Source: Caulobacterales bacterium (lineage in GTDB: Bacteria; Pseudomonadota; Alphaproteobacteria; Caulobacterales; Caulobacteraceae). From it: 64,000 bases of DNA. Where the stretch lies: contig JACPDR010000007.1 in assembly GCA_016183935.1 (NCBI GenBank), positions 62,001 through 126,000 of the forward strand, read 5' to 3'. The notes beneath the pieces are model-generated. The model was not told where the DNA came from, ran no database searches, and worked only from the letters and a program-made list of their open reading frames with translations. Made by a program: the position numbers and the translations under genes. This document shows, in pieces, positions 9,303-17,491 of the stretch. How positions within the stretch are numbered: position 1 is the stretch's first letter; every line of letters starts with the position of its first letter.

Positions 9303-9617
9303 ATGACCGATAGAACCGTCGCCAAATTCGGGTTGGGCCAGATCGTCCGCCACCGCGAAGCCGCCTTCCGCGGCGTGGTGATCGACGTCGACCCGGTGTT
9401 CGCCGGCAAGCCCGGCGACACGGGCGCGATCTCGCCCGACCAGCCCTTCTACCAGGTGCTGGCGCTGGGCGCGGAAGGCGGTTTCATCGCCTATGCGCCC
9501 GAGGACGCGCTGGAGCACGACCCGGAGCTGACCGCCGTGACCCGCGAAGCGGAGGCGCGCTGGTTCACCGTCGACGCCAACGGTCGGCATGCCCCCAAGG
9601 CCCACGCCATCCACTGA
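9303..9617 (+). CDS. hspQ: Heat shock protein HspQ
   Basis: 104 residues, the normal family length. HspQ (YccV-like, hemimethylated-DNA-binding fold) acts in E. coli as a Lon protease specificity factor and in heat-shock control. Recognisable segments are KFGLGQIVRHREAAFRGVV near the N-terminus, DQPFYQVLAL in the middle and the conserved end DALEHDPE. It stands alone, 72 bases ahead of phhA on the same strand. Confidence 0.93.
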   Translation: MTDRTVAKFGLGQIVRHREAAFRGVVIDVDPVFAGKPGDTGAISPDQPFYQVLALGAEGGFIAYAPEDALEHDPELTAVTREAEARWFTVDANGRHAPKAHAIH

Positions 9618-9689
9618 CGCTGGCGCGCCCGTCGCCCCGCGCCTAGATTGGCCGCAGGGACCGTCAGAGTCCGCAGCAGGAGCGCGTCC

Positions 9690-10565
9690 ATGTCCGATTT
9701 CCAACACGTCTTCGAAGCCCCGCCCGAGGGCGCGGCGGCGGACTGGACGATCCCGCAGGACTGGGCCGCCTACACCGACGTCGAGCATCGCACCTGGGAC
9801 ACCCTCTACGCCCGTCAGATGAAGATCCTGCCGGGCCGGGCCGCCGACGTCTTCCTCAAGGGCCTGACGGCGCTGGACCTGAGCAGCGGCGGCATTCCCG
9901 ATTTCGAGATCATGAACCCCAAGCTGCAGGCCCTGACCGGCTGGACCGTGGTCTGCGTGCCCGGTCTGGTGCCGGACGAGGTGTTCTTCGACCATCTGGC
10001 CAACCGGCGCTTCCCGTCCGGCCAGTTCATCCGCAAGCCGGACCAGCTCGACTACCTGCAGGAACCCGACATCTTCCACGATGTGTTCGGCCATGTGCCG
10101 ATGCTGACCGACCCCGACTTCGCCGCCTATATGGAGGCCTACGGCAAGGGCGGGCAGAGGGCGGCCTCGCTGGGCATGCTGCAGAACCTGGCCCGGCTGT
10201 ACTGGTACACCGTCGAGTTCGGCCTGATGCAGGACGCGGAAGGCCTGCGCATCTACGGGGCCGGCATCGTCTCGTCGGCGACCGAGAGCGTCTTCGCGCT
10301 GGAGGACCCGTCGCCGAACCGGCTCGGCTTCGACCTCGAACGGGTGATGCGGACGCTGTACCGGATCGACGACTTCCAGCAGGTCTATTTCGTCATCGAC
10401 AGCATCGACCAGCTCAAGCGCGAGACGCTGCAGGATTTCGGCCCGATCTACGAGCGGCTGAAGGGCGCCGAGGACATCGCCATCGACGCCATCCTGCCGA
10501 CCGACCGGGTCTTCACCCGCGGCACCCAGGCCTATGCGGCGAGAGGCGGGCGGTTCGCGGCCTGA
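9690..10565 (+). CDS. phhA: Phenylalanine 4-monooxygenase
   Basis: 291 residues. This tetrahydropterin- and iron-dependent enzyme converts phenylalanine to tyrosine. The non-haem iron triad is visible: His130 and His135 in IFHDVFGHVP and Glu176 in WYTVEFGL. The start is the ATG at 9690, preceded by GCAGGAG; an upstream in-frame start is less likely because MSDFQ matches the usual short bacterial form without a regulatory ACT domain. No pterin carbinolamine dehydratase (phhB) is nearby. The 3' end overlaps the convergent acyltransferase by 34 bases. Confidence 0.96.
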   Translation: MSDFQHVFEAPPEGAAADWTIPQDWAAYTDVEHRTWDTLYARQMKILPGRAADVFLKGLTALDLSSGGIPDFEIMNPKLQALTGWTVVCVPGLVPDEVFFDHLANRRFPSGQFIRKPDQLDYLQEPDIFHDVFGHVPMLTDPDFAAYMEAYGKGGQRAASLGMLQNLARLYWYTVEFGLMQDAEGLRIYGAGIVSSATESVFALEDPSPNRLGFDLERVMRTLYRIDDFQQVYFVIDSIDQLKRETLQDFGPIYERLKGAEDIAIDAILPTDRVFTRGTQAYAARGGRFAA

Positions 10566-11788
10566 ATGCCGGCCGCCGTTGATCGCGCTTCCGGTTTCAC
10601 CCCGAGGAACAGGCCCAGCCAGCCGATGCGGCGCGCGACCTCGTAGGTGACGAGGCAGCCCGCGGCGGTGGCGACGATCAGCAGCCCGGCCTCCGCCGCG
10701 ACCGGCAGGCCCAGCTTCGCCAGATGGTGGCCGGCCACCACGGTCACGGTCTGGTGGGCGATGTAGAACGGGAAGACGCCGATCGACAGATACCGCAGCA
10801 CCGGTCCGCCGCGGTTCAGCCAGCGCGCCCCGAAGCCGAGAATGGCGACGATGAAGGCCCACTGGTCCAGCGCGTACACCGCCCGCATCGCCGCGCGCAG
10901 GGCCTCCGCCGGCATGGCGTCTTCGGCGCGATAGATCCACGCATAGGCCGCCCAGGCGGCCCATGCGATCACAGCCGCCGTTAGGGCCGGCCAGCGCAGC
11001 CGGATGAGTCCTTGCCGCACCGTCTCTGACCGCGCGGTCAGGAAGCCGAACAGGAAGGCCGAGAAGCTGAGGGCGTGATTGTACCAGTCGGCGATCAGGG
11101 CGTGGTTGATCTCGAAGATCGGAGCCAGCGTCCACCGGATAAGCAGGAGCCACGCCAGCGGCCAGACCGCCAGACCCCAGCCGCGGAAGGCGCGGTCGGC
11201 GACGGCCTGCAGTCCCTTGCGCACGCCGGGGACGCTGAGCAGGAGCGCCAGCAGCAGGCTGTAGATCAACAGATAGACCACGAACCAGAGGTGGTTGTAC
11301 GTCGGGGTGATCAGACAGCCCGTGTCGCCGCACCAGTCGCCGGACGCCGTGGCGTAGCGCACCCAGAAGTCGCCGAGCACGGGGCTGTGCGCCGGATCGG
11401 CGACGCCGAGGCCGCGCAGGGCTTCGTAGATTTCGTAGTAGCTCTGCGGCGGGACCAACACGAACATCGCGAACAGGATCGGCGGCAGCAGGCGCAGCGT
11501 CCGGGATCCCGCCAGCGCCCAGCCGGTCTTCCCCTGCATCGCCAGGCTGTCGGCGAGGAAGCGGGTGGCGCAGCCGGAGACGAGGAACAGCAGGGTCAGC
11601 CGCCAGGGATTGGTCAGCATCATCACCGGCTCCAGCGCGGCGATCTCGTACGTGCTCTTCACGTGCCAGCCCCAGGGCACGTAGAACATGCCGACGTGGT
11701 ACAGGATCAGCAGCATGAAGGCGCCGACGCGGATCCAGTCGAGATCGTGGCGGCGGCCGGGCAGGGCGGGGGAGGCGATGGCGGACAC
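10532..11788 (-). CDS. Acyltransferase-3 family membrane protein (OpgC-like)
   Basis: 418 residues with roughly ten hydrophobic segments. The opening LDWIRVGAFMLLILYHVGMF carries the His of the acyltransferase-3 family, and FLVSGCATRF and NHLWFVVYLLIY are further family landmarks. These proteins O-acylate or succinylate periplasmic glucans, lipopolysaccharide or antibiotics; the substrate here is unknown. The gene is head-to-head with a LytTR regulator, only 11 bases separating the start codons, so the two promoters must overlap and the regulator may control this gene. Confidence 0.85.
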   Translation of the reverse strand: MSAIASPALPGRRHDLDWIRVGAFMLLILYHVGMFYVPWGWHVKSTYEIAALEPVMMLTNPWRLTLLFLVSGCATRFLADSLAMQGKTGWALAGSRTLRLLPPILFAMFVLVPPQSYYEIYEALRGLGVADPAHSPVLGDFWVRYATASGDWCGDTGCLITPTYNHLWFVVYLLIYSLLLALLLSVPGVRKGLQAVADRAFRGWGLAVWPLAWLLLIRWTLAPIFEINHALIADWYNHALSFSAFLFGFLTARSETVRQGLIRLRWPALTAAVIAWAAWAAYAWIYRAEDAMPAEALRAAMRAVYALDQWAFIVAILGFGARWLNRGGPVLRYLSIGVFPFYIAHQTVTVVAGHHLAKLGLPVAAEAGLLIVATAAGCLVTYEVARRIGWLGLFLGVKPEARSTAAGIQAANRPPLAA

Positions 11789-11799
11789 GTGGGGGCTCC

Positions 11800-12753
11800 A
11801 TGGCGGATGAGGACGGCTCCACGCTGCCGGCGCGGCCGGCCCGACCGCAATCGGCGGGGGCCCGGCGGGACGCTGGCGGGGACGACCGCGCCACGATCGT
11901 GACGAGCGGCGCGGATCGGGGGGCGAGCGGCGGTCCCGGCGTGTGGCGGGCGTTCCGCCAGCGGGCGAACCTGCGCGACCTGAGGACGGCCTGGCTGGTC
12001 ATCGTGCCCATCACGGCGGTCGTGCTGGTGGTCAATTCCCTGACCAACCTGAGCGACCTGCCGCAGGTGGATCGCTGGGAGCCATGGACCTGGGAAGCCA
12101 CCAGCGCGATCTCGATCCTGCTGTCGCTGTGGATTCCGTGGCTGGCGACAGCGGCGGCGCCGCCGGACGAAGCCGTCGGAGAGGGATGGCGGCCCAAGCT
12201 CCGGTTCGCGGCCATCCACCTGGCGGCGCTGGTGGCCTTTTCGGCGCTCCACGTGGCGGGATTCGTGCTGCTCAGGAGCTTCGTCTACGCGGCGATGGAC
12301 GCGGGCCCCTACGAGTTCGGCGACCACTTCATCTACGAACTGCGCAAGGATTTCATCAGCTACGGCGCCTTCGTCGCCACCTTCTGGCTGATCGGCTATC
12401 TGCGTCGCCGCCGGGACGAGCCGGTGCGCCCGGTCAGCTTCGACATCCGGGACGGGGCCCGGATTATCCGGACGCCGCTGGCCGAGATCGTGGCGGTGTC
12501 CTCGGCGGGCAATTACGTGGAGTTCTGGCTCGCCGACGGCCGCCGACCCCTGATGCGGGCGACGCTGGCCGCAGTCGAGGTGGAACTGGAGCGCTTCGGC
12601 TTCGTGCGCGCGCATCGGTCGTGGCTGGTCAACGCCGGCGCGGTCACCGGCCTGCGGCCTGACGGTTCCGGCGACTGGACGGTCGAGCTGGGTTCGATCG
12701 AGGCCCCCGTGTCGCGCCGCTATCCGCGGGCCTTGGACCGGCTGAAGGGTTGA
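11800..12753 (+). CDS. Membrane-anchored LytTR DNA-binding regulator
   Basis: 317 residues. A disordered, Ala/Arg-rich N-terminal 45 residues is followed by about four membrane helices (residues 60-200), then a LytTR domain (about 215-315) with the family's FVRAHRSWLVN segment. LytTR domains bind direct repeats upstream of target genes. There is no receiver domain, so the membrane part may sense the signal directly. It is head-to-head with the acyltransferase, a likely target, and its stop lies 4 bases from the convergent GNAT gene. Confidence 0.88.
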   Translation: MADEDGSTLPARPARPQSAGARRDAGGDDRATIVTSGADRGASGGPGVWRAFRQRANLRDLRTAWLVIVPITAVVLVVNSLTNLSDLPQVDRWEPWTWEATSAISILLSLWIPWLATAAAPPDEAVGEGWRPKLRFAAIHLAALVAFSALHVAGFVLLRSFVYAAMDAGPYEFGDHFIYELRKDFISYGAFVATFWLIGYLRRRRDEPVRPVSFDIRDGARIIRTPLAEIVAVSSAGNYVEFWLADGRRPLMRATLAAVEVELERFGFVRAHRSWLVNAGAVTGLRPDGSGDWTVELGSIEAPVSRRYPRALDRLKG

Positions 12754-12757
12754 TTGC

Positions 12758-13297
12758 TCAGGCGGCCGCCAACCGCTTGCCCATCCGGACCAGCGGCACC
12801 GGCGCGCCGCCGCGGTCGTCCTCGAACCGTTCGATCTCGCGATAGCCGGCGGCGCGGTACAGGGGCTCGCCGCCGAGGGTGGCGACCAGTTCGGCGCGGT
12901 CGTAGCCCGCGGCGCGCGCGGCGTCCTCGCACAGGCCGAGGATCAGGCGACCGACGCCTTGCCGCAGAAACTCGGGGGCGGTGTACATCGCCCGGATGCG
13001 GGCCGCGTCGACGCCGGGCGTCAGCGGTGCGGGGACGCGACCAGGCGTGTGGTCGCCGCCGTAGGTGGTGATGCGCCGACTCCAGCCGCCGCAGCCGGCG
13101 AGGACGCCGTCTCTCTCGACGATGAAATAGGTCCGGTCGGCGATGATCTGGCTGTCGAGACCCATCAGCTTGCGGCTGGCGGCGATCTGGTCCGGCGTCA
13201 GGAAATCCGCCAGCGGCCCGCTGATGGCGCGGTCCATCAGGGCGACCAGGGCCGGGATATCGGCCTCGGTGGCGATGCGGTGGGTCAGCTGCGCCAT
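12758..13297 (-). CDS. GNAT family N-acetyltransferase
   Basis: 179 residues from the ATG at 13297 (MAQLTHRIATEADIPAL). The acetyl-CoA loop is MYTAPEFLRQGVGRLILG, followed by the helix LCEDAARAAGYDRAEL and the PLYRAAGYREIERFED beta-bulge typical of GNATs. The substrate is unknown. It is last in the arginine succinyltransferase operon and overlaps the upstream membrane protein gene by 13 bases, so it is probably co-transcribed. Confidence 0.9.
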   Translation of the reverse strand: MAQLTHRIATEADIPALVALMDRAISGPLADFLTPDQIAASRKLMGLDSQIIADRTYFIVERDGVLAGCGGWSRRITTYGGDHTPGRVPAPLTPGVDAARIRAMYTAPEFLRQGVGRLILGLCEDAARAAGYDRAELVATLGGEPLYRAAGYREIERFEDDRGGAPVPLVRMGKRLAAA

Positions 13298-13704
13298 AGC
13301 TGGAGCGTACCGATGACGTGCACGACGGCATAGAGCAGCACGATGGCCGAACTGACCCACGCGAAGGTCCCGACCGGCGCTCCGGCGACGAACATCGCCG
13401 GAATGTAGCCGACGGCCCGCAACAGATAGATGGCGCTGATCGCGGCGAGGCCGAGCTTCAGCCACGGCAGTCGCGGGATCAGTCCGGCGCCCGAGAAGGC
13501 CCAGGCGGCCCAGACGGCGAGCACGGAGGCGATGCCCAGGGTGATCCAGGTCGCGGTCGGCGAGCCCTGCTCCGCCAGCCGCACCATCCGCGGTCCGGCG
13601 CCGAAGACGTCGTACCAGCGCGGGCCTCCGACGATGACGGCCAGATGCGCGATCGCCGCCGCGGCGCTGAGCGCCCCGCCCGCGGCGAGCCAGCCGTTGG
13701 TCAC
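13285..13704 (-). CDS. Small four-helix membrane protein, unknown function
   Basis: 139 residues from a GTG that overlaps the astB stop (GTGA). Four hydrophobic segments are visible: residues about 5-28, 50-70, 80-102 and 112-135. A conserved-looking motif GPRWYDVFGAGPRMVRLAEQ sits in the first loop. No enzymatic motif is recognised. Position and overlap suggest translation coupled to the arginine catabolic genes, but the role is unknown. Confidence 0.75.
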   Translation of the reverse strand: MTNGWLAAGGALSAAAAIAHLAVIVGGPRWYDVFGAGPRMVRLAEQGSPTATWITLGIASVLAVWAAWAFSGAGLIPRLPWLKLGLAAISAIYLLRAVGYIPAMFVAGAPVGTFAWVSSAIVLLYAVVHVIGTLQLWRS

Positions 13705-15047
13705 GCCGGCTCCCGTTGGAACGGATAGAAGCCGCCGCCGAGTTCGAGGATGCCGGTCAGTTCGTCCAGCGCGCCCCGGCTCTCATCCAGCAGGGCCGGA
13801 TCAGCGAGATCGGCGGGGCTGAGCGTCTCGCGATACCAGGTCGCCGCCCAGGTCGACAGGCGGGCGTGCAGGTCGTCCGTCATCCGCATCGCCGGGTTGG
13901 TCGCGGCCAGTTCGGCGTCGGTCAGGGCGACGCGCAGGCGCAGGCAGGCGGGGCCGCCGCCGTTGCGCATCGATTGGCGCACGTCGACGTATTCGACCCG
14001 CCCGATGGGGCCGTTCGAGGCGGCGAGCCCTTCGGCCACGGCGTGGCTGCGGCGGTTGTCCCGGGTCTCGGTCGGGCAGATCAGGGTCAGGCGGTCCTCG
14101 CCCGGGATCCGCACCAGCATGGAGTTGAACAGATAGCTGGAGATAGCGTCGGCCAGCGGCAGATCGGCGGACGACACCTCGATGAAGACCGGCTCGAAAC
14201 GGCCGTCGGCGGCGCGGCGGATCGCCTCGAGGGTCCGCGCCGTGTGCTCGAAGGCGAGGTCGTGGAAGAACAGGGTCTCCAGGGCGCCGACGCAGACCAC
14301 GTCGTTGTGGAAGGTCCCGCCGGCGATGGCCGCGGCGGACTGGCGGGCCAGAACGACGCCGGAGGCGCCGTGGCGGCGGGCGATGGCCTCGGAGGCCTCG
14401 CGGGTCTGGCGGGCGGGGTATTGGCCCTGCCAGTGCTCCCAGGCCTCGCGGCCCCAGACCAGCAGGTTGACGCCCGGCTCGCCGTGGTCGGCGCACAGGC
14501 GGACGTGGTTGGCCGCGCCCTCGTCGGCGAGATGGGCGACGGACGGCAGGGCGTCGTGGACCGCGAACCGGGCCGGGTCCGGGAACAGGGCGTCCAGCGC
14601 CCGCTTCGTCTGGGCGTGCTCCAGTGACCGATGCAGGTTGGTGACCAGGTTGGCGGGGGTGAAATGCACCCGGCCGTCGGCGGCGTCGGCGGACGGGGTC
14701 ACCGTCGCGGCGTTGGCGGCCCACATCGGCGAGGCCGAGCAGGCGGCGGCGGCGAACGACGGGGCGGCCTTCCACGCCGCTTCCAGCACGGCGGCGTCCG
14801 TACCCGTGAAGCCGAGCGAGCGCAGGAACGGAATGTTCGGCCGCTCGTGCGGCGGCAGCACAAACTGGGGCAGGCCGAGGTTGGCCAGCCGCTTCATCTT
14901 GTCGAGCCCCTGAAGCACCGCCGCGCGCGGGTTGGACGCTTCGCCGGCGTTGAGGCTGGAGGCCAGATTGCCGGGTGACAGGCCCGCATAGGAGTGGGTG
15001 GGGCCGATCAGGCCGTCGGCGTTGGCTTCGACGGCAGTCGAAATCAT
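13701..15047 (-). CDS. astB: N-succinylarginine dihydrolase
   Basis: 448 residues. It hydrolyses N2-succinylarginine to N2-succinylornithine, CO2 and ammonia, the second step of the AST pathway. The start EANADGLIGPTHSYAGLSPGN and the segments VNLLVWGREAWEHW and FHNDVVCVG are typical of AstB, and the late Cys in GGGPACLRLRV fits the catalytic Cys. It is coupled to astD by a 4-base overlap and to the downstream membrane protein by another. Confidence 0.96.
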   Translation of the reverse strand: MISTAVEANADGLIGPTHSYAGLSPGNLASSLNAGEASNPRAAVLQGLDKMKRLANLGLPQFVLPPHERPNIPFLRSLGFTGTDAAVLEAAWKAAPSFAAAACSASPMWAANAATVTPSADAADGRVHFTPANLVTNLHRSLEHAQTKRALDALFPDPARFAVHDALPSVAHLADEGAANHVRLCADHGEPGVNLLVWGREAWEHWQGQYPARQTREASEAIARRHGASGVVLARQSAAAIAGGTFHNDVVCVGALETLFFHDLAFEHTARTLEAIRRAADGRFEPVFIEVSSADLPLADAISSYLFNSMLVRIPGEDRLTLICPTETRDNRRSHAVAEGLAASNGPIGRVEYVDVRQSMRNGGGPACLRLRVALTDAELAATNPAMRMTDDLHARLSTWAATWYRETLSPADLADPALLDESRGALDELTGILELGGGFYPFQREPA

Positions 15048-16483
15048 GCCTTCAAGCCTTTGATCTCACCCTCGATGTTCTTCACCGCCTCGGCCTCGAA
15101 ACTGGCCACCGGATAGGCGCAGTAGTCGGCGGCGTAGTAGGCGCTCGGCCGGTGGTTGCCGCTGGCGCCGAGGCCGCCGAAGGGCATGTCGCCGGCGGCG
15201 CCGGTGGTCGGGCGGTTGAAGTTCACCACCCCCGCGCGGATGCGGCGGATGAAGCGCTGCCAGTGGGCCGGGTCGTCGCTGACCAGTCCGGCGCTTAACC
15301 CGTAACGGGTGGCGTTGGCCTCGGCGATGGCGGCGTCGAAGCTGGCGACCCGGGTCACCGACAGGAAGGGAGCGAACATCTCCTCGTCAGGCACGGCGAC
15401 GCCGGTGACGTCGATGATCGCCGGCTTGACGAAGGCGCCGGGCAGGTTGCCGACCGGGCCCGAGGCGCGGATCACCCGGGCGCCGGCGTCGATCCGCTCC
15501 TGCAGCGCCTTCAACGCCGCCTCGGCCGCCTTCTGCGAGATTAGCGGCCCGGCGTAGGGTTCGGGCGTGCTGTTCCAGGGTGCGAAGATCAGGCGGTCGC
15601 TGAGGGCGGCGACGGCTTCGATGATGGCGTCGCCCTGCGGCCCTTCAGGCACGATCAGGCGGCGGGCGCATGAGCAGCGCTGTCCCGTGGTGATGAAGGC
15701 GGACTGGACCGCGATCCCCGCCACGGCCTCGGCGTCGGCGGCGTCCCAGACAACCAGCGGGTTGTTGCCGCCCAGCTCAAGCGCCAGGATGACGTGCGGA
15801 TCGTCGGCGAACTTTCGCCGGAAATGGGCCCCCGCCGCCCCGGAGCCGGTGAACATCAGGGCGTCGATGCCGCTGTCCAGCAGGGCCGCGCCCGTGTCGC
15901 GCCCGCCCTGGACCACATTGACCACGCCGGCCGGCAGGTCCGCCTCGGCGAAGGCCTCGGCCATCAGCTGGCCGGTCAGGGGCGTCTCTTCCGACGGCTT
16001 GAAGACGACGGTGTCCCCCGCCAGCAGGGCCGGGACGATATGGCCGTTGGGCAGATGGCCGGGGAAGTTGAACGGGCCCAGCACCGCCGCCACGCCGTGC
16101 GGGCGATGGCGCAGAGTGGCGTGGCCGAAGGCGGTGTCGGCCGTGCGCTCGCCGGTGCGCTCGTCATAGGCGCGGATCGAGATGTCGACCTTGCCCTGCA
16201 TGGCGGTCACCTCGGTCGAGGTCTCCCACAGCGCCTTGCCGGTCTCGCGGCTGATGGCCTCGGCGATCTGGGGGGCGCGGTCCTTCAGCACGGCCTGGTA
16301 GCGCTTCACCGCGTCGATACGGTCCTGACGCGGACGGTCGGCCCAGTCGGGGAAGGCGGCGCGGGCGCGGTCGACGGCGGCCTGCACCTCGGGGGGCGTG
16401 GCGGCGGCTCCCTGCCAGACGGTTTCGCCGGTGGCGGGATCGATGGATTGGAGGGTGCTCATGGGGTCCAGATAGGCTTTCAA
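15044..16483 (-). CDS. astD: N-succinylglutamate 5-semialdehyde dehydrogenase
   Basis: 479 residues from a TTG that overlaps the astA stop (TTGA); an ATG at 16462 would give MSTLQSIDPATGE. This NAD-dependent aldehyde dehydrogenase is the fourth AST step. Visible are the catalytic Cys in TTGQRCSCARR, the Glu in LELGGNNPL, and the AstD-specific stretches RHRPHGVAAVLGPFNFPG and ASGNHRPSAYYAADYCAYP, which match E. coli AstD closely. It lies between astA and astB in a single minus-strand operon. Confidence 0.95.
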   Translation of the reverse strand: MKAYLDPMSTLQSIDPATGETVWQGAAATPPEVQAAVDRARAAFPDWADRPRQDRIDAVKRYQAVLKDRAPQIAEAISRETGKALWETSTEVTAMQGKVDISIRAYDERTGERTADTAFGHATLRHRPHGVAAVLGPFNFPGHLPNGHIVPALLAGDTVVFKPSEETPLTGQLMAEAFAEADLPAGVVNVVQGGRDTGAALLDSGIDALMFTGSGAAGAHFRRKFADDPHVILALELGGNNPLVVWDAADAEAVAGIAVQSAFITTGQRCSCARRLIVPEGPQGDAIIEAVAALSDRLIFAPWNSTPEPYAGPLISQKAAEAALKALQERIDAGARVIRASGPVGNLPGAFVKPAIIDVTGVAVPDEEMFAPFLSVTRVASFDAAIAEANATRYGLSAGLVSDDPAHWQRFIRRIRAGVVNFNRPTTGAAGDMPFGGLGASGNHRPSAYYAADYCAYPVASFEAEAVKNIEGEIKGLKA

Positions 16484-17487
16484 GTCTTTACCCGCACGGT
16501 GTCACCTGAGCGCACCTTGAGCGCATCGGCGGTCTCGCGGTTGAGGATGACCGTCTCGCCTTCGACGACGGCCTTCTGACGGACGGCGCGAAAGGCGGCG
16601 ACGCTGTCGGTGGAGATCAGCGCGGGCAGTTCGGCCTCAACCTCTTCGGCGATCCGCGCGGTCAGGCGGCGCGCGTCGCGGACCGTGCGGATGTTGTCGC
16701 GGCCGCAGGAGACGGTTGGCCCGGCGTCGAAGATGTCGACCAGGCCGTTGGCCCGGAAGCCCTCGCTCTCCAGCAGGGCCATGGCCGGCACGCCCTGCGG
16801 ATGGACCTTGCCGATCACCGCCCGGGCGGGTTCGGGCAGCAGCTCGACATAGATCGGGTGGCGCGGCGACAGGTCGAGGATGAACTGCTTGTCGGTCGAG
16901 CCGGTCATCCGGTCGGCGTCGTCGAACTCCATCGGGAAGAATTTGTGCGCCACGTGGTCCCAGAACGGGCAGGCGCCGTCCGGCGTGAACACCCCGCGCA
17001 GTTCGGCCAGGACATTGTCCGCGAACAGGTCGGGCTGGGCCCCGATCAGCATGTAGCGCGACTGGCTGAGCAAACGGCCGGCGCCGCCCTTGCGCCGATC
17101 GGCCTTGAGGAACAGCGAGCCGACCTCGGTCCAGCCGGTGCACTCGTTGACCAGCACCAGGGTCTGGTGATCCAGCTTGACGCCCAGGAACGGCGACGAC
17201 TGGGTGTTGTTGACCAGCCGGAACGAGAAGAACGGCCGCTTCAACCCCACCGCGGCCTTGACCGAACCGACGCCGTCGACGTCGCCGGTGTCGGATTCCT
17301 CGAGCATCAGCGTGTACCAGCACTCCTCCGGCGCCAGCTTGCCGGAGAAGCTGTCGCGGCCGAGCTCCAGCCGCTCGGCCAACTGGTCGGCGTCCTCGGG
17401 CAGGCTTGTGAAGCCGGGGCCGCTGAGGATGGCCAGTTCGAGCAGATGGTCGAGGTCGGCGGGGCCGGCGGGTCGGACGACGAGCAT
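16480..17487 (-). CDS. astA: Arginine N-succinyltransferase
   Basis: 335 residues. It transfers succinate from succinyl-CoA to arginine, the first AST step. Family landmarks are VRPAGPADLDHLLELA at the start, SSPFLGVKLD, NECTGWTEVGSLFL and the GNAT-like loop ADRRKGGAGRLLSQSRY; the FWDHVAHKFFPMEF segment is also diagnostic. It follows the M20 hydrolase by 4 bases. No astC or astE homologue lies beside it. Confidence 0.95.
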   Translation of the reverse strand: MLVVRPAGPADLDHLLELAILSGPGFTSLPEDADQLAERLELGRDSFSGKLAPEECWYTLMLEESDTGDVDGVGSVKAAVGLKRPFFSFRLVNNTQSSPFLGVKLDHQTLVLVNECTGWTEVGSLFLKADRRKGGAGRLLSQSRYMLIGAQPDLFADNVLAELRGVFTPDGACPFWDHVAHKFFPMEFDDADRMTGSTDKQFILDLSPRHPIYVELLPEPARAVIGKVHPQGVPAMALLESEGFRANGLVDIFDAGPTVSCGRDNIRTVRDARRLTARIAEEVEAELPALISTDSVAAFRAVRQKAVVEGETVILNRETADALKVRSGDTVRVKT

Positions 17488-17491
17488 GGGG

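Noticed and set aside
9276..12215. 979-codon minus-strand frame spanning hspQ, phhA and the acyltransferase
   Set aside because: It crosses several genes with strong homology in other frames, so it is a shadow of GC-rich codon bias.
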